64,000 nt of DNA from Annona cherimola (Eukaryota > Streptophyta > Magnoliopsida > Magnoliales > Annonaceae), in NCBI GenBank assembly GCA_030490835.1, contig CM059971.1, positions 127,876,564-127,940,563 of the forward strand, given 5' to 3'. Made by a program: the position numbers and the translations under genes. Every line of letters begins with the position of its first letter. Positions within the stretch are counted from its first letter, which is position 1. Of the stretch, positions 36,012 to 45,724 are shown piece by piece. The notes beneath the pieces are model-generated. The model ran no database searches, was not told the origin of the DNA, and worked only from the letters and a program-made list of their open reading frames with translations.

Positions 36012-37017
36012 GGTGCTGATCAGGTTAGGGGTGTTAATGGTTGTGGTCAATCCGTCAACCTGCTCGTCCAACCTGTTTATAAATGAGTTTGGGTTGGGAT
36101 TTTTGAATAAATGGGTTATGATCCGCCAACTCGTTTAACCATTTAATTAAATAAATGGATTAGGGTTGAAATTTTATAACTCGTTAACCCGTTTAGTAAC
36201 CCATTTAACTCATATAACCTATTCAACTCGTTTAATTCGTTTAACCCATTTAACTCGCTTAACTCATTAAAGTTTTATATATATACATGTAAACCCCTTG
36301 GTTATTTTTCCTCTCTAAGTCTTCCTTCAGTCACCTAATTTTCATTTTTCTATTATTGCTCTAATTTCATTTTCCCGTTACTGTCCTATTTTCATTTCCC
36401 CTACACTGAAAATACCCTCTCGTCTCTCCCTACGAGATCATTATCTACTAGAGTTTAGGCTTTTAAATTATTTACTATACAACCCGTTAACAACCCACCA
36501 ACCCGTTTATTAAATGGGTTGTAAATGGGTTAGAATTGAGGTTTTTTAAATGAGTTAATAAATGGATTATGGTTGAGATATTTTAAATGGGTTAGGATTA
36601 GGATTAGGCTCCAACCCGTCCAACCCGATCCATTAACACCCCTAGATCAGGTGCACCCGGTTGCAATGCTTTCGGGTGCATACGCTTATTTTTTAAATTT
36701 TTTTCAAAATTTTTTTACAAAAATGTTAATCTAATTGTGTTTAACATGTATGTTAACTTTTACCATCTTTTGAGATTTTTATATATTTATTTTGGATTTT
36801 TAAAAATCAGTAGCATTTTAGAAATCTAATTGTATTTAAATTACTAAAATGCCATTGATTTTTAAAAATCCGAAATAAATGTCTAAAAATCTCCAAAAAT
36901 GGTAAAAATTGATATATATGTTAAAAATACTTAGATTAACAAGTTCATGAAAAATTTTGAAAAAAAATAAAAAATAGGTATATGCACCCGAGTGCCAAGT
37001 GCACCTGATCAACATCC
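36012..37017. mobile_element. Foldback element (copy 4), split by an hAT element
   Basis: The outer ends are GGTGCTGATCAGGTGCACC and, inverted, GGATGTTGATCAGGTGCAC. The flanks share ACTAACTCAG (36002-36011 and 37018-37027), a 10-bp target duplication. The arms hold the family core (TTTTACCATCTTTTGAG / CTCCAAAAATGGTAAAAATT). An hAT element at 36026-36644 interrupts it near its left end, so the foldback element itself is about 380 bp. Confidence 0.8.
36026..36644 (+). mobile_element. Non-autonomous hAT element nested in the foldback element
   Basis: 619 bp, with ends TAGGGGTGTTAATGG and CCATTAACACCCCTA (perfect 15-bp inverted repeats). It is flanked by an exact 8-bp duplication GATCAGGT (36018-36025, 36645-36652). 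The interior is full of AACCCGTTTAAC / GGGTTA motifs and has no transposase. Confidence 0.9.
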
Positions 37018-37084
37018 ACTAACTCAGCCCTGAAATATTTTGCCCCCATAGTGCTTGGAAGCTACGTCGCAGCCCTATCCGATG

Positions 37085-37996
37085 TGTATAATATTAATAT
37101 CTGTTGTGGAATGTAAACCTCATTTATAAGTTATGTGCATTTTCTAAATTCTACTATTGTAGCACCCAATAAGTAGTAATAATTGTAATTTATCTGTTAT
37201 TCAATTGTTCATTTGAGAAAATATTGTTGATTGCATGATTATGTAATTTATAAAATTTTCATTGTACTATTTTAGGTAGTTATTTGTAATAATGTGAATG
37301 GTGGATTTATAGAATTTTAAAATATTATGTTTGATGAGAATGATAGGTTTGTATTTCGTAGACATTTAAAAATTTTTGTTTGATCAGAGTGATGGGTTTG
37401 TAAACTTTTAAATTTTCATATTTGTTGAGCATACGAGTTATTCTCAATTTTTATATTATTATGAATGACTTAATTGTTCAATTCTTATTGATTTATTTTA
37501 TTTATTTATTTGTTAAATATATTTACAAAAGTACAATTCATAAATATGCTGAGACAAACATAAAGAATTCAAGTGCCAAGTGTCAAGATTTAATACTTAT
37601 TACACATTTCATGTTAGTTAATTCAGTTGATTTTTAAATTTAATATGTTATATTTGTGGTTAGTTAATGAATTTTGAAAATTTCTATTAAATTATTTTAC
37701 ATGTTTTGTTATGTTGATTAAACTTTAGAGTCTAACATATAGACTTAGGAGTTATGAATATATAATTAATTAAAATAATTAAGCATTTATGATATCATAA
37801 ATATGTCATGTTGATGTCACCGGTTCAAATTAGACTGGTACTTTTACCGGATCAATCACTGGTTATGACTACATTGTTACAGGGTCAGTGGGTCATGCGT
37901 ATTTCACTGGAAGCGTAATTACAGGTACGAACAACAGAGATAAACAGAAAGCGAGACCACATGTGCTTTAAGTGTGGAATGTGATTGTTGTATGAT
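37085..37996 (+). repeat. Segmental duplication, copy 1 (partner 39262-40129)
   Basis: About 0.9 kb matches 39262-40129 in direct orientation, from ATATCTGTTGTGGAATGTAA to AAGTGTGGAATGTGATTG. It contains a degenerate right end of the CCGGTT transposon (GACTACATTG, ending 37876) plus about 120 bases beyond it. The non-transposon part is also shared, so this is a duplication of DNA and not two insertions. Confidence 0.85.
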
Positions 37997-38010
37997 ATCC
38001 GTAAATATCA

Positions 38011-38039
38011 TACACCGTAAATATACAGTTTACGGTGTA
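38011..38039. repeat. Small perfect hairpin next to the duplication edge
   Basis: TACACCGTAAA and its exact inverse TTTACGGTGTA are separated by 7 bases. A second short palindrome (ATGATATCCGTAAATATCAT) lies directly before it at 37993-38012. Confidence 0.6.
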
Positions 38040-38134
38040 CTTAGGAAGTGATAAATTTTTTTAATATAAAAGTTTTTGAACTAGGAGAACGATATGATAG
38101 CGGTCATCATACTGAGTAAAAAGAATTTTTCATT

Positions 38135-38543
38135 GGGTCGCAATCTCCTGAGCCCGGGAGCAAGCAGCGCTCCCTGCTCCCGGGCGCATATACTTATTTT
38201 TTTTTATTTTTTTTTCAAAAAATTTTCATAGAACTGTTAATCTAGGTGTAGTTAACATGTGTATAAATTTTTACCATTTTTGGAGTATTTTAGATATTTA
38301 TTTTTTATTTTTGAAAATCAGTGGCATTTTAGGTAATTTTAAATTACGAAAATGCCACTGATTTTCAAAAATCAAAAATAAATATCTAAAATACCCCAAA
38401 AATGGTAAAAATTTATACACATGTTAAATACACCTATATTAACATTTTTAAAAAAAAAATTTGAAAAAAAAAAAAAAAAAAAAAGTGTGTGCGCCAGGGA
38501 GCAGGGAGCGCTGCCTGCTCCCGGGCGCAGGAGATTGTGACCC
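38135..38543. mobile_element. Foldback element (copy 5) with 9-bp target duplication
   Basis: 409-bp palindrome. The left end is GGGTCGCAATCTCCTGAGCC and the right end, inverted, is GGGTCACAATCTCCTGCGCC. The next bases (GGGAGCAGGCAGCGCTCCCT type) match too. The central core has TTTTTACCATTTTTGG and AAAATCAGTGGCATTTTA with inverse copies. TTTTTCATT is duplicated at 38126-38134 and 38544-38552. A run of about 22 A lies in the right arm. Confidence 0.88.
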
Positions 38544-38552
38544 TTTTTCATT

Positions 38553-39261
38553 CCCCTCTTCGTTTTCCCCCTCAAAGGCATCCATTGCTGCCCTCCCAAG
38601 TCCGACCACCGAAGGCTGATAACTCCCGACCATAGTTATTCATTGTCGTCTAGACCATCAGCATCCTACTCCTCTCCCGGTGAAAGTGTTGCTCCTCTTA
38701 CTTAAATCGGTAACTGCCCGAATGAAGCAGAGGCACCGTTGCAGAATGTCTGTCACCGATTGAAAGTGGGACGACCAGTATCGCCACTATCTGTCGCCGA
38801 TTGCTGCTCCTCTTACTTTGATCGAGCTTGCTATCTGGCAGCATGTAGCTCCAAACTCGAGCTTGTTAGATCCGATTTCGATAGTTTGCTTCCGAGTTCC
38901 GCCACCACCTCGACGATCTGACAATCACAGTTGGCAATCCACCATCACCGCCCTGCCATTTCTCCCGAATGCCATTTTTTTAGACTCCCTTCCTAAAAGA
39001 CAGCACATCTTTGTAAATATCAAGCTTGTACAACTAAAGTACCAACGCCATTTTTTTAAAAATGGAAGGTCAAAACAGGAGTTGTGTGATTCCTAGTTGC
39101 TCCATTGATGACTGACTTGCTTAATTGCTCTACTTGCCAAGCCTCCCAGCCTCTCCGTCTGGCAGTGCCCTTCAAGTTCTAAGCTTTTAGCTACAACGGT
39201 AATTTTTTTTTATTGTCTTCTTCATCTCTGATCAACAACATCAATTTTTTTTAAAAAAAAG
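38553..39261. other. Spacer between the duplicated copies, GC-richer
   Basis: No gene is recognised. Open frames at 38739-38921 and 38818-39096 overlap and look unconstrained. CTGCTCCTCTTACTT-like wording occurs twice (about 38690 and 38805). It may be interior sequence of the CCGGTT transposon. Confidence 0.4.
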
Positions 39262-40129
39262 CAATGTACAATATTGATATCTGTTGTGGAATGTAAACCT
39301 TATGTGCATTTTCTAAATTCTACTATTGTAGCACCTAATAAGTAGTTGTAATTGTAATTTATCTGTTGTAATTTATAAAATTTTCATTGTACTGTTTTAG
39401 GTAGTTATTTGTAATAATATGAATGGTGGATTTGTAGAATTTTAAAATATTATGTTTGATGAGAATGATAGGTTTGTATTTTGTAGACATTTAAAAATTT
39501 TTGTTTGATGAGAGTGACGGGTTTTGTAGACTTTTAAATTTTCATATTTGTTGAGTGTATGAGGTATTCTCAATTTTCATATTATTACGAATGACTAAAT
39601 TTTTTAATTCTTATTGATTTATTTTAATTCTTTTTTTGTTAAATATATTTACAAAAGTGCAATTCATAAATATGCTGAGACAAACATAGAGAATTCAAGT
39701 GCCAGGTGTCAAGATTTAATACTCATTACACATTTCATGTTAGTTAATTCAGTTGATTTTTAAATTTAATATGTTATATTTGTGGTTAATTAATAAATTT
39801 TGAAAATTTTCTATTAATTTATTGTACATGGTTTGTTATATTGATTAGACTCTAGAGACTAACATATAGACTTAGGAGTTGAGTTATGAATATATAATTA
39901 ATTAAAATAATGAAGCATTTATGATATCATAAATATGCAATGCTGATGTCACTGGTTCAAATTAAACTGGTACTTTTACCGGATCAATCACTCTGGTTAT
40001 GACTACATTGTTACAGGGTCAGTGGGTCATGCGTATTTCACTGGAAGCGTAATTACAGTTACGAAGGGCAGAGATAAACGGAAAGCGAGACCACATGTGC
40101 TTTAAGTGTGGGATGTGATTGCTGTATGC
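39262..40129 (+). repeat. Segmental duplication, copy 2 (partner 37085-37996)
   Basis: Direct repeat of copy 1 with scattered changes and small indels. For example, the TCATTTATAAGTTATG stretch near its start is shortened. It contains the transposon end at 40010. It ends about 340 bases before the GDSL gene's stop codon. Confidence 0.85.
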
Positions 40130-40468
40130 CTCATTTCACACATCGCCCGTGATGATGAGACAAAATCCTCCTGATCACAGGGAAGTTGATGTGGCCACCC
40201 ACCCAACTACCCTCAAACGTGGCATCTCCTGTGCACAAGTAGGGTCCACCTGGAAAGTGCCGTACACTCTATGCAAGCACAAGCATGATCGACGTGGTGG
40301 ATCGCTTTTCTATTAATTCCACATCGATCTGATCTGATCATGTGAGATTAATTAACCGAAGAGAAATTGATCATTAATTTAATTTTGCTGCATACACGCG
40401 CGAAAACCCAACGAGGATTTGAGTTTTTTTTTTTTTTTTTTTTTTTTTGTGTGGCTAACCTAGCCTAA

Positions 40469-42041
40469 TTAACCTATTGGCTGCAAATTACAAAGCTTGG
40501 AGAGAGGAAATGGAGGGTCGAAATAAGAGCCATTGAGGATGGCCCAGGTCACAAGCTTGTTGGCAGCGTCGGTGGCATGGATTCCATCCCAGCTCACATA
40601 CTTGTCCGGGTCGCTGCATGCTGTTGCTGTCACCGTCCTCCCATTTATCACCCTGCTATTCCCACAGTATACTTGCGGATTGAAATTGTAAGCCCCGCCA
40701 CCATACCCACAGCAAGCTTTGGTACCATACAAGAGACCTGCAAAGATTCATTGATATTCTCATTATTCATGTACGTTGATAAGTTTATGTTTGTATGTAA
40801 AGAGCTAGAGTGTGGAAATATGTAGATATAGTTGAGTATACCATGGCGAGTGGGGTTCCTGAAGAGCTCTAGCAGTAGCGAATAAATATCGACATACACA
40901 AGCCAGGCATTGGGTAGTCGAGGTCGGGTTTGATCGAGTATCCCTTTGAGCATGTTGTTGTAGCCTGACACAGCATTGTTGTAGGTGAACATGCAGCCAT
41001 ACACGTCTAAGTCGGCGTTGGTGTGTGGGAGTTGCGTCAAGAAGGCAGGGTAGCAGCCGATGGGTGCCATGTTAAACACCAGAAATGCGCGGCCCCCTTC
41101 AGCGTATAATGCCTGCATATTCAACTATATCTAATTACGATTCCAGATAATTAATTAGCATGCCCCCACTTCCTGGAGTTTTTAATTAATTTTAAAAAGA
41201 AAATACACCCTCAACTCATTTGAGTTTGACGCTTCGACCCCATATGCATATATCACTGAGAAGCGAACCAGAAGGCGAGGCGTAAAACTGCATTTGGTCG
41301 GGAAATTATTTCGTTGCTAATTCTCGTACGTTTTTAATTGATGATGATGATATCGATAGAGGAGAAATGAAAGGAAGGAGTACGCGTAACCCACCTCAAT
41401 TGTGTAGCCAATCTGGGAGACAACCTCAGGCAAATACTCCTGCACTCCGCCTATGCCAATCTTTGCCAAGTTGGATGTAAAATCATTCTGTCCAATGTAC
41501 AATGTGTACAGTGATTTCCCGTACACATCCTTCGGTGGAACTCTCTCATCTTCTTCAGCAAAAATATATATATATATACACATACATATTAAAAGTTTTG
41601 GTAGGCTCGCAAATATTTAAGCATCTACAATTAACTATATATTTAATAATAATAATAATAATTCAGTCTACCTTTAGGATGAAATTCATTGGCTCTGGCC
41701 TTGAATTCCTTCATTTGATTGAGCTGAATTGCTAAAGAGAAAGGGCTGATACCAGTGACGAAGAGGGAGGTGTTCGGCAACAGGACCGTCGATGCCAACG
41801 TAGCGAAGTTGGCCCCATTTCTGTAATCGGAACCGATCGACTGTAGATATGGGCTCAAAAATGGTAATCCAAGTGCTTGAGCTGCCACATTCCGGTTTTT
41901 TTTTTTTCCCCAGAAAAAGCAAAACAAAAGGGGTAAGCCAGCTGCAGAGACAATTATGTAATAATAAAAGATTAACGGGTAGGATCTTATAAGCTACCCA
42001 AATTTATTTTTTTTTCTTTTTGTAAATATGTATGCTCCACG

Positions 42042-42085
<44 letters not shown>

Positions 42086-44019
42086 TGAAATCTGATAAAA
42101 AAATTTGATTTTTTTTAACATTTTCTATTAATGCATCCATGAGCTTCTTGTTATTTTTTAAAATTAAAACAAAATACTAAATTAATTTTTCAAATTTTCA
42201 AATTTTATAAAGTGAAAGATAAATCGGACCCTGACATCTGAAAAGAATTTCCAATTCCAATAACGGGTGACCATATGGCATGGCTAGCGTAAAATCGTTA
42301 GACAGATGGTGTGCAGCCATGCATGTGCCCTTGCAGGAGAAGCCCTTTTTTGTACTTTTAACTACGGGTCATGAATCATGATACCATGCAATCGGTTCCT
42401 TTCCAATTTCAAAAAGTTATTGTTAAATCCAATCGGCTCCTTTTCAATTTCAAAAAGTATTCGTTAAATCCAATCGGTTCCTTTTCAATTTCAAAAAATA
42501 TTAGTTAAATCCAAACCCACAATACTTTACATAGACACTCTTAAATGCAATATATATATATATAGTTGGTTACATATACGCTGTTAAATGATTTTAAAAT
42601 ACAATAAACGGTTTGGATAAAAGACTTTTTTTTAAATAGAAAAGCAATCAGTTGCAATTTACGATGCTTAGAATAAAAATCAAAGATAAATATTATAAAT
42701 GGTTACAATTTGTTGTTTTTGTTTTACCAGAGATATGTGGTTGGTAAGTACATTCCAAGGATCCGAGAGTTCGAATCCGCGGGCGTGCGGATTTCGATAA
42801 ATATATGCGTGGGAGCAAGTAGGTCTCCCGGATGGATGTAGTGTGGGAGCGGGTGGTCTCCCAGGTAGTTGTTTGGAAGCTGTGTCTTCCTTATTCTTTC
42901 GTGGAGCTGTGTCTCCAGACTTCTTTGGGAAAGATGTATCCCTTATATTTGTAAGAATGTCTCATATCTTCAGGTATGATATGTGTTGAGATATGTACTT
43001 GTACCAATAAAAAAAAAAAAAAAAGAGAAGCGTTCGATTCCTGGTGGGCCCAAAATTCTTATGATGGCGACAAAAGAGATCCTGACAAAATACAGCACAT
43101 GCCCACAGAACCTCAATCAAACATCAAGCAGAGGCGCAGCGTCGGTGATGAAGATTGAAGATCAAACTCGCTTGTGATTTTTGAGTTTTCAGGCCAGCAC
43201 AAGCGGATCTCTTTTTTTTACGAGCAATCCATTCAGCCCATGGTTCTAATGGCCTATCGGCTTCCCTTCAAACCTATATGATATACATGTATTGTATTGG
43301 TATTGAACTGTATTGGACTGTTCTTGTAAGCTAAATAATATGAACAAAGAGGTTTAATTTTTAAAAAAAATTGTAAAATGCAGCTATATATAACATATAC
43401 GAATAAGGGTAATGTTCAGTAATTCTGTTTTCTATGTAAAGCAGTAGATATACGCATCAAATAAAAGAAACCGGGCATTTTCAACCCACTAACCGATGCA
43501 CCCACGTATTGTATCAGCATTGACCAATATTCAACACTATGATTCAGCCTTGTTATCTTAGTTGGCAAGAAGAAGAAACAGTTTTTTTTTTTTTTTATTG
43601 AAAGATGAGCACCTATCCTGCCAAGAGCATCTATCCTGCCAACCTATGAGAGTGAGAGCTTCCAGAGGTAGAGAGGATATGGCTATCATCATATATCCAT
43701 TCCAAGAAAAAGAAACAGTTGAGAGATTGGGATACGAATAATAATGGAGATAGCATCCATACGTCTTACCCAAGAAATCGATGACAAGCCTCCCATCGGA
43801 AGCCCTGCCAGAGGGCCTCTTGAAGAAAGTCATGCCGTAGGGGCCCGACGCTGCTGGAAAAGCAGCATAGAAGCCTCCCGTGTCAGAATTGGAGTCGCCG
43901 AAGTTGAAGATGGCCTTGAATTTGCACTCTTCTCCTGCTGCTGCAGCACCACCCGCATACACCAACCCCGCAAAGATGACTGCACAAATCACTCCGACGG
44001 TGCGAAGAAAGTGGCCCAT
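40469..44019 (-). CDS. GDSL esterase/lipase, At4g01130-like
   Basis: Five exons: 44019-43770, 41881-41672, 41552-41395, 41112-40842, 40737-40469. This gives 385 residues with consistent phases; exon 3 could start one codon later at 41549. A hydrophobic signal peptide (about 1-28) points to secretion. Catalytic blocks: Ser43 in NFGDSNSDTGG, Gly106 in GANFAT, Asn176 in GQND, and Asp347/His350 in SWDGIHA. All are intact. Full-length similarity in memory is to Arabidopsis At4g01130. The family hydrolyses acyl or acetyl esters, often of cell-wall or cuticle compounds; the substrate is unknown. An alternative start 14 codons upstream (44061) is open, but it overlaps a TATA-like box, so 44019 is preferred. 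Intron 1 (1.9 kb) carries a SINE on the opposite strand, a 41-bp tandem repeat and a (TA)n tract. Confidence 0.93.
42040..42083. repeat. (TA)n microsatellite in GDSL intron 1
   Basis: A run of about 17-20 TA dinucleotides in the first intron. Confidence 0.9.
42390..42512 (+). repeat. Three-copy 41-bp tandem repeat
   Basis: AATCGGTTCCTTTTCAATTT plus 21 more bases, ending GTTAAATCC, occurs at 42390-42430, 42431-42471 and 42472-42512, with one to four differences between copies. It lies in GDSL intron 1. Confidence 0.9.
42733..43026 (+). mobile_element. tRNA-derived SINE, copy 2
   Basis: The head has GGTTGGTAAGTACATTCC and a B box GAGTTCGAATCC. The body contains GGAAGCTGTGTCTTCCTTAT, GGAGCTGTGTCTCCAGACTT and ATATGTGTTGAGATATGTAC, and it ends in about 16 A. 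The body matches the minus-strand element at 9641-9928. It is antisense to the GDSL gene whose intron 1 it occupies. Confidence 0.75.
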
Positions 44020-44062
44020 GCTCGATAGCTTGCCGCGGCAGCTACATCTCAAGCCCATCATG

Positions 44063-44070
44063 TATATAAT
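44063..44070 (-). promoter_or_regulatory. TATA-like box of the GDSL gene
   Basis: TTATATAC on the minus strand. A start about 30 bases on would lie after the ATG pair at 44061/44058 and before the ATG at 44019, which supports the shorter protein. Confidence 0.4.
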
Positions 44071-45084
44071 GCAAGGCTGAGTGGGAGATAAAGACGGGAG
44101 GTGTGCCCGCTACGCTGGGAAAAATCATTGCGTGAAATTGAATGGCCTATTTTATCATTCAAGTAGCAAAGGCTGTTGCTGCCGACACGTGCCCAACTTA
44201 CATCGTTAGTGGTGGAATAGAATGTTGCTGGGGCTGCCCAATTTCTCCCTTCCCATTTACCAATGCAATCAACAAAAGTGGCTAATACTGTGTCTAAAAG
44301 CTGACACAATCGGCCTAGCTAAATTGGGTTGGAGATTTCAACGAGTAGCTGGCTGGGATGGTGCCTGACTCGTAGCGCACAAAACGGAAACCCCACTAGT
44401 AAAAACAATTTTAACCTGATTTTCTGCGTTGATGGAAACTTTTCATCGTCATTTATCTATCGAAAGGCGCACACGGTTTAGAGCCACCGCTGACCATCGA
44501 TGCGCGCTTGTTCTCTACTTACCAGCCCTCGTCTTTTCTGCAGCCAAGACAAGACATGCATCGGCGGCTTCTGTCAAACTGTTTATCTCATACTGCGTAA
44601 CAGAAATGTAAAATGCTGTGCAGCTTAAAGCCAACAAAACCAATTTGATGGATGAGGGCGTATGCCGGAACGATGATGCTACGGAGTTCCATTGCTTCGG
44701 ATATGTAAAACACGTCAGAGACTATTTCCCTTCAGCGATTGTGATGCACCCTGGACTGGACGCTTCTTTAAAAACTAATTGAGGCTACAAAAGGGAAGTG
44801 CCTTTTTTTCGTGATGCACGGCAGCCATAGTTACCTACAAGCAATTGAAGCCTCCAATTTTGAGATTTCACCTTTAATGTAAGGTCTGATTTCTGTCCTC
44901 TTTTGGCTTTCCAATTGCAGCAACAAAGATATTCCATCAGGACGCCATTATATAGGCTGCCTCGAATTCGATGTTCCTGCAACATCAGGCGTGGACTATT
45001 TGGTGACATTTGCAAACGTTTGCACCAGAGATTTGCAGTTCGCCGAACTTGTCAACATAAAATTTTAGAAGAATGATGAGTAAG
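44071..45084. other. Intergenic between GDSL and foldback element
   Basis: No gene recognised. Short open frames at 44058-44309 (minus), 44429-44611 (plus) and 44785-45015 (minus) are unremarkable. Confidence 0.5.
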
Positions 45085-45410
45085 TCAAATGCACCCGAGC
45101 GCGCTCAAGTACGAAATTCATCTAAAAGAATTTTTCTTTATTTTTTTTAATACAACAGCTAATATAGGTGTATTTAATTTGTAAGTCAAGTTTTATTATT
45201 TTTGTAGATGTATTTATTTTCTATTTTTTAAAAACAAGGATATTTTAATCATTTAAAAATTATTAAAAACCCATTGTTTTTAAAAATTAAAAAATATATA
45301 TACACATTTCCAAAAATTATATAACTTAATATATATGTTAAATACATCTAGATTAACGGTTTTTAAAAAAAATTAAAATAAATTTGCACCCCAGTACACT
45401 TAAAGCTTCA
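45085..45410. mobile_element. Foldback element (copy 6), diverged
   Basis: Has the family core in both arms: TAATATAGGTGTATTTAATT on the left and TATATGTTAAATACATCTAG on the right, with TTTTATTATTTTTG between. Outer ends are GCACCCGAGC and GTGCAAATTT-type. No target duplication is recognised. Confidence 0.55.
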
Positions 45411-45724
45411 CTGCATGCATTTAATCGCTACCCGAGAAAAATAGTCGTAGGGAAATTAGAACGGAATAAATAGTTGTATTTTTTAGTCCGATACTGTCTT
45501 CAAGGCAACACCAACTTTATTCACTCCAACCAATTTTCTGTCCGTGAAGATAAAATCCATCCCTAAGAATAGGTTATATAGCACAAACAAAAATAACGCA
45601 CGAGAGCAAAGAACAGTCGCCTGAAATGTAACTAAGAACTGAAATTGTACTCAAAATACAATAGGAATAATAGATTTCATCAAACATTCTTCTGTGAGTT
45701 TCATATGGCCAAGGAAAAAATCTA

